From positions 1-62,020 of the forward strand of contig CAJTZQ010000013.1 in assembly GCA_910583795.1 (NCBI GenBank): DNA of 62,020 nucleotides. The letters run 5' to 3'. Below are positions 61,048-62,020 of this stretch, piece after piece. This stretch comes from an uncultured Muribaculaceae bacterium. GTDB taxonomy: Bacteria; Bacteroidota; Bacteroidia; Bacteroidales; Muribaculaceae. Under the pieces are notes generated by a model that ran no database searches, was not told where the DNA came from, and saw nothing but the letters and a program-made list of their open reading frames with translations. How positions within the stretch are numbered: position 1 is the stretch's first letter; every line of letters starts with the position of its first letter. A program made the translations under genes and the position numbers.

Positions 61048-62020
61048 ATGAGACCGAATTTCAAAGAAATAGATATAAAAGCAGCCGTTGCTGAACGTTC
61101 CGCTGCCCCCGTGTCGGTTAATAAGGAAGCCGACTGGATCACTGCCGAGCTTATTCCCGTTAAGCCGGTCTATACAGAAGAAGACCTTCAGGGTCTTGAA
61201 CACCTTGACTTCGTGTCTGGTATACCTCCATTCTTGAGAGGTCCGTACAGTGCAATGTATCCGCTACGTCCCTGGACTATCCGCCAGTATGCCGGCTTCT
61301 CCACTGCAGCTGAGTCTAACGCATTTTACCGTCGCAACCTCGCATCAGGTCAGAAAGGTCTTTCTGTAGCTTTCGACCTTCCCACTCACCGTGGTTACGA
61401 CGCTAACCACGAGCGTGTTGTAGGCGATGTTGGTAAAGCAGGTGTGTCAATCTGCTCTCTCGAGGATATGAAGGTTTTGTTTGATGGAATCCCCTTGAAC
61501 AAAATGTCGGTATCAATGACAATGAACGGTGCAGTTCTTCCGGTTCTTGCATTCTATATCAACGCTGGTCTTGAACAGGGAGCAAAGCTTGATGAAATGG
61601 CAGGTACAATCCAGAACGATATCCTCAAGGAGTTCATGGTGCGTAACACATATATCTATCCACCGGCATTCTCAATGAAGATTATCGCTGATATCTTCGA
61701 ATATACTTCAAAGAACATGCCTAAGTTCAACTCAATCTCTATCTCAGGCTACCACATGCAGGAAGCAGGTGCAACTGCTGATATTGAGTTGGCATACACT
61801 CTCGCCGACGGTCTTGAGTATCTGCGAGCAGGTGTGAATGCAGGCATGGATATCGATGCCTTCGCTCCACGTCTGTCATTCTTCTGGGCTATTTCTATGA
61901 ACTACTTCATGGAGATTGCTAAGATGCGTGCTGCACGTATGCTTTGGGCCAAGATTGTTAAACAATTCAACCCAAAGAATCCGAAGTCACTTGCACTGCG
62001 CACACACAGCCAGACTTCAG
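61048..62020 (+). CDS. mutB: Methylmalonyl-CoA mutase, large subunit (5' part)
   Basis: First 324 codons; the gene runs off the right edge. It begins MRPNFKEIDIKAAVAERS and continues with the substrate-binding barrel: FLRGPYSAMYPLRPWTIRQYAGFSTAAESNAFYRRNLASGQKGLSVAFDLPTHRGYD, SVSMTMNGAVLPVLAFY, NTYIYPPAFSMKIIADIF and ISISGYHMQEAGATADIELAYTLADGLEY. These are the CoA and substrate contacts of the catalytic B12-dependent subunit; the cobalamin-binding domain lies beyond the window. Translationally close to mutA (2-base gap). Confidence 0.97.
   Translation, partial: MRPNFKEIDIKAAVAERSAAPVSVNKEADWITAELIPVKPVYTEEDLQGLEHLDFVSGIPPFLRGPYSAMYPLRPWTIRQYAGFSTAAESNAFYRRNLASGQKGLSVAFDLPTHRGYDANHERVVGDVGKAGVSICSLEDMKVLFDGIPLNKMSVSMTMNGAVLPVLAFYINAGLEQGAKLDEMAGTIQNDILKEFMVRNTYIYPPAFSMKIIADIFEYTSKNMPKFNSISISGYHMQEAGATADIELAYTLADGLEYLRAGVNAGMDIDAFAPRLSFFWAISMNYFMEIAKMRAARMLWAKIVKQFNPKNPKSLALRTHSQTS

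Noticed and set aside
1..62020. CRISPR array, rRNA or tRNA genes
   Set aside because: No regularly spaced repeats and no rRNA-like or tRNA-like sequence were seen; gaps are short and AT-rich. A tRNA-finding program was not available to confirm this.

Overview
The window looks like a chromosomal segment of a Bacteroidales bacterium, most likely Muribaculaceae or a close relative (the family is inferred). The evidence is Bacteroidetes-type promoters (TTG or TTTG, 19-21 bases, TAnnTTTG) in many gaps, a short RpoD beginning MRQLKITKSITNRES, GLPGLI-family proteins, OMP_b-brl-type barrels, tricorn-like S41 peptidases and paired mutA/mutB. Base composition is moderately AT-rich with very AT-rich gaps. 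I see no rRNA, tRNA, CRISPR array, insertion sequence or phage gene.

Layout. 1-2.3 kb: a two-gene operon with a DUF5724/YehI-like protein that stops early. 2.5-2.7 kb: a 53-residue rubredoxin. 2.9-6.9 kb: a membrane-anchored winged-helix regulator, a TonB-type outer-membrane barrel and a GLPGLI protein. 7.1-9.7 kb: a small SecDF-P1-like lipoprotein, a DUF4143-type ATPase and a Crp/Fnr regulator. A duplicated 3' end of the crp gene lies on the far side of the ATPase. 10-11.6 kb: flavin reductase, P-loop kinase, rhodanese. 11.9-21.1 kb: a TonB receptor, a second GLPGLI gene and a seven-gene cobamide assembly operon (cobU-cobT-cobS-cobC-cobQ-cobD-cbiB). 21.2-31.1 kb: M3 peptidase and core genes rpoD, degP/htrA, an NlpC/P60 lipoprotein, trxA and dnaE. 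31.2-34.4 kb: tricorn-like peptidase. 34.7-40.5 kb: barrel plus third GLPGLI gene, divergent from a histidine kinase/response regulator pair. 40.8-44.1 kb: an ECF sigma operon with a putative anti-sigma factor, a small secreted protein and two paralogous barrels. 44.2-51.2 kb: cdsA, a PorT-like barrel, a LysM/periplasmic-binding fusion and a second tricorn-like peptidase. 51.4-58.9 kb: amino-acid antiporter, DPP-IV-like peptidase, a TlpA-like lipoprotein, a mutarotase and an FtsE-like ATPase. 59.2 kb to the end: mutA and the start of mutB.

The cobamide operon would supply the cofactor of MutAB, the propionate/succinate-pathway enzyme at the right end. No ring-synthesis genes are present, so the operon looks like salvage and nucleotide-loop assembly fed by uptake. 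Several envelope or secreted peptidases (M3, HtrA, two tricorn-like, DPP-IV-like) and an amino-acid antiporter suggest peptide use.

The least explained parts are three GLPGLI genes, each beside an outer-membrane barrel but with different regulatory neighbours; a 46-bp promoter element with a perfect dyad shared by two neighbouring genes beside a Crp/Fnr regulator; and several promoters embedded in perfect inverted repeats. All functions come from motif reading; no database search was possible.
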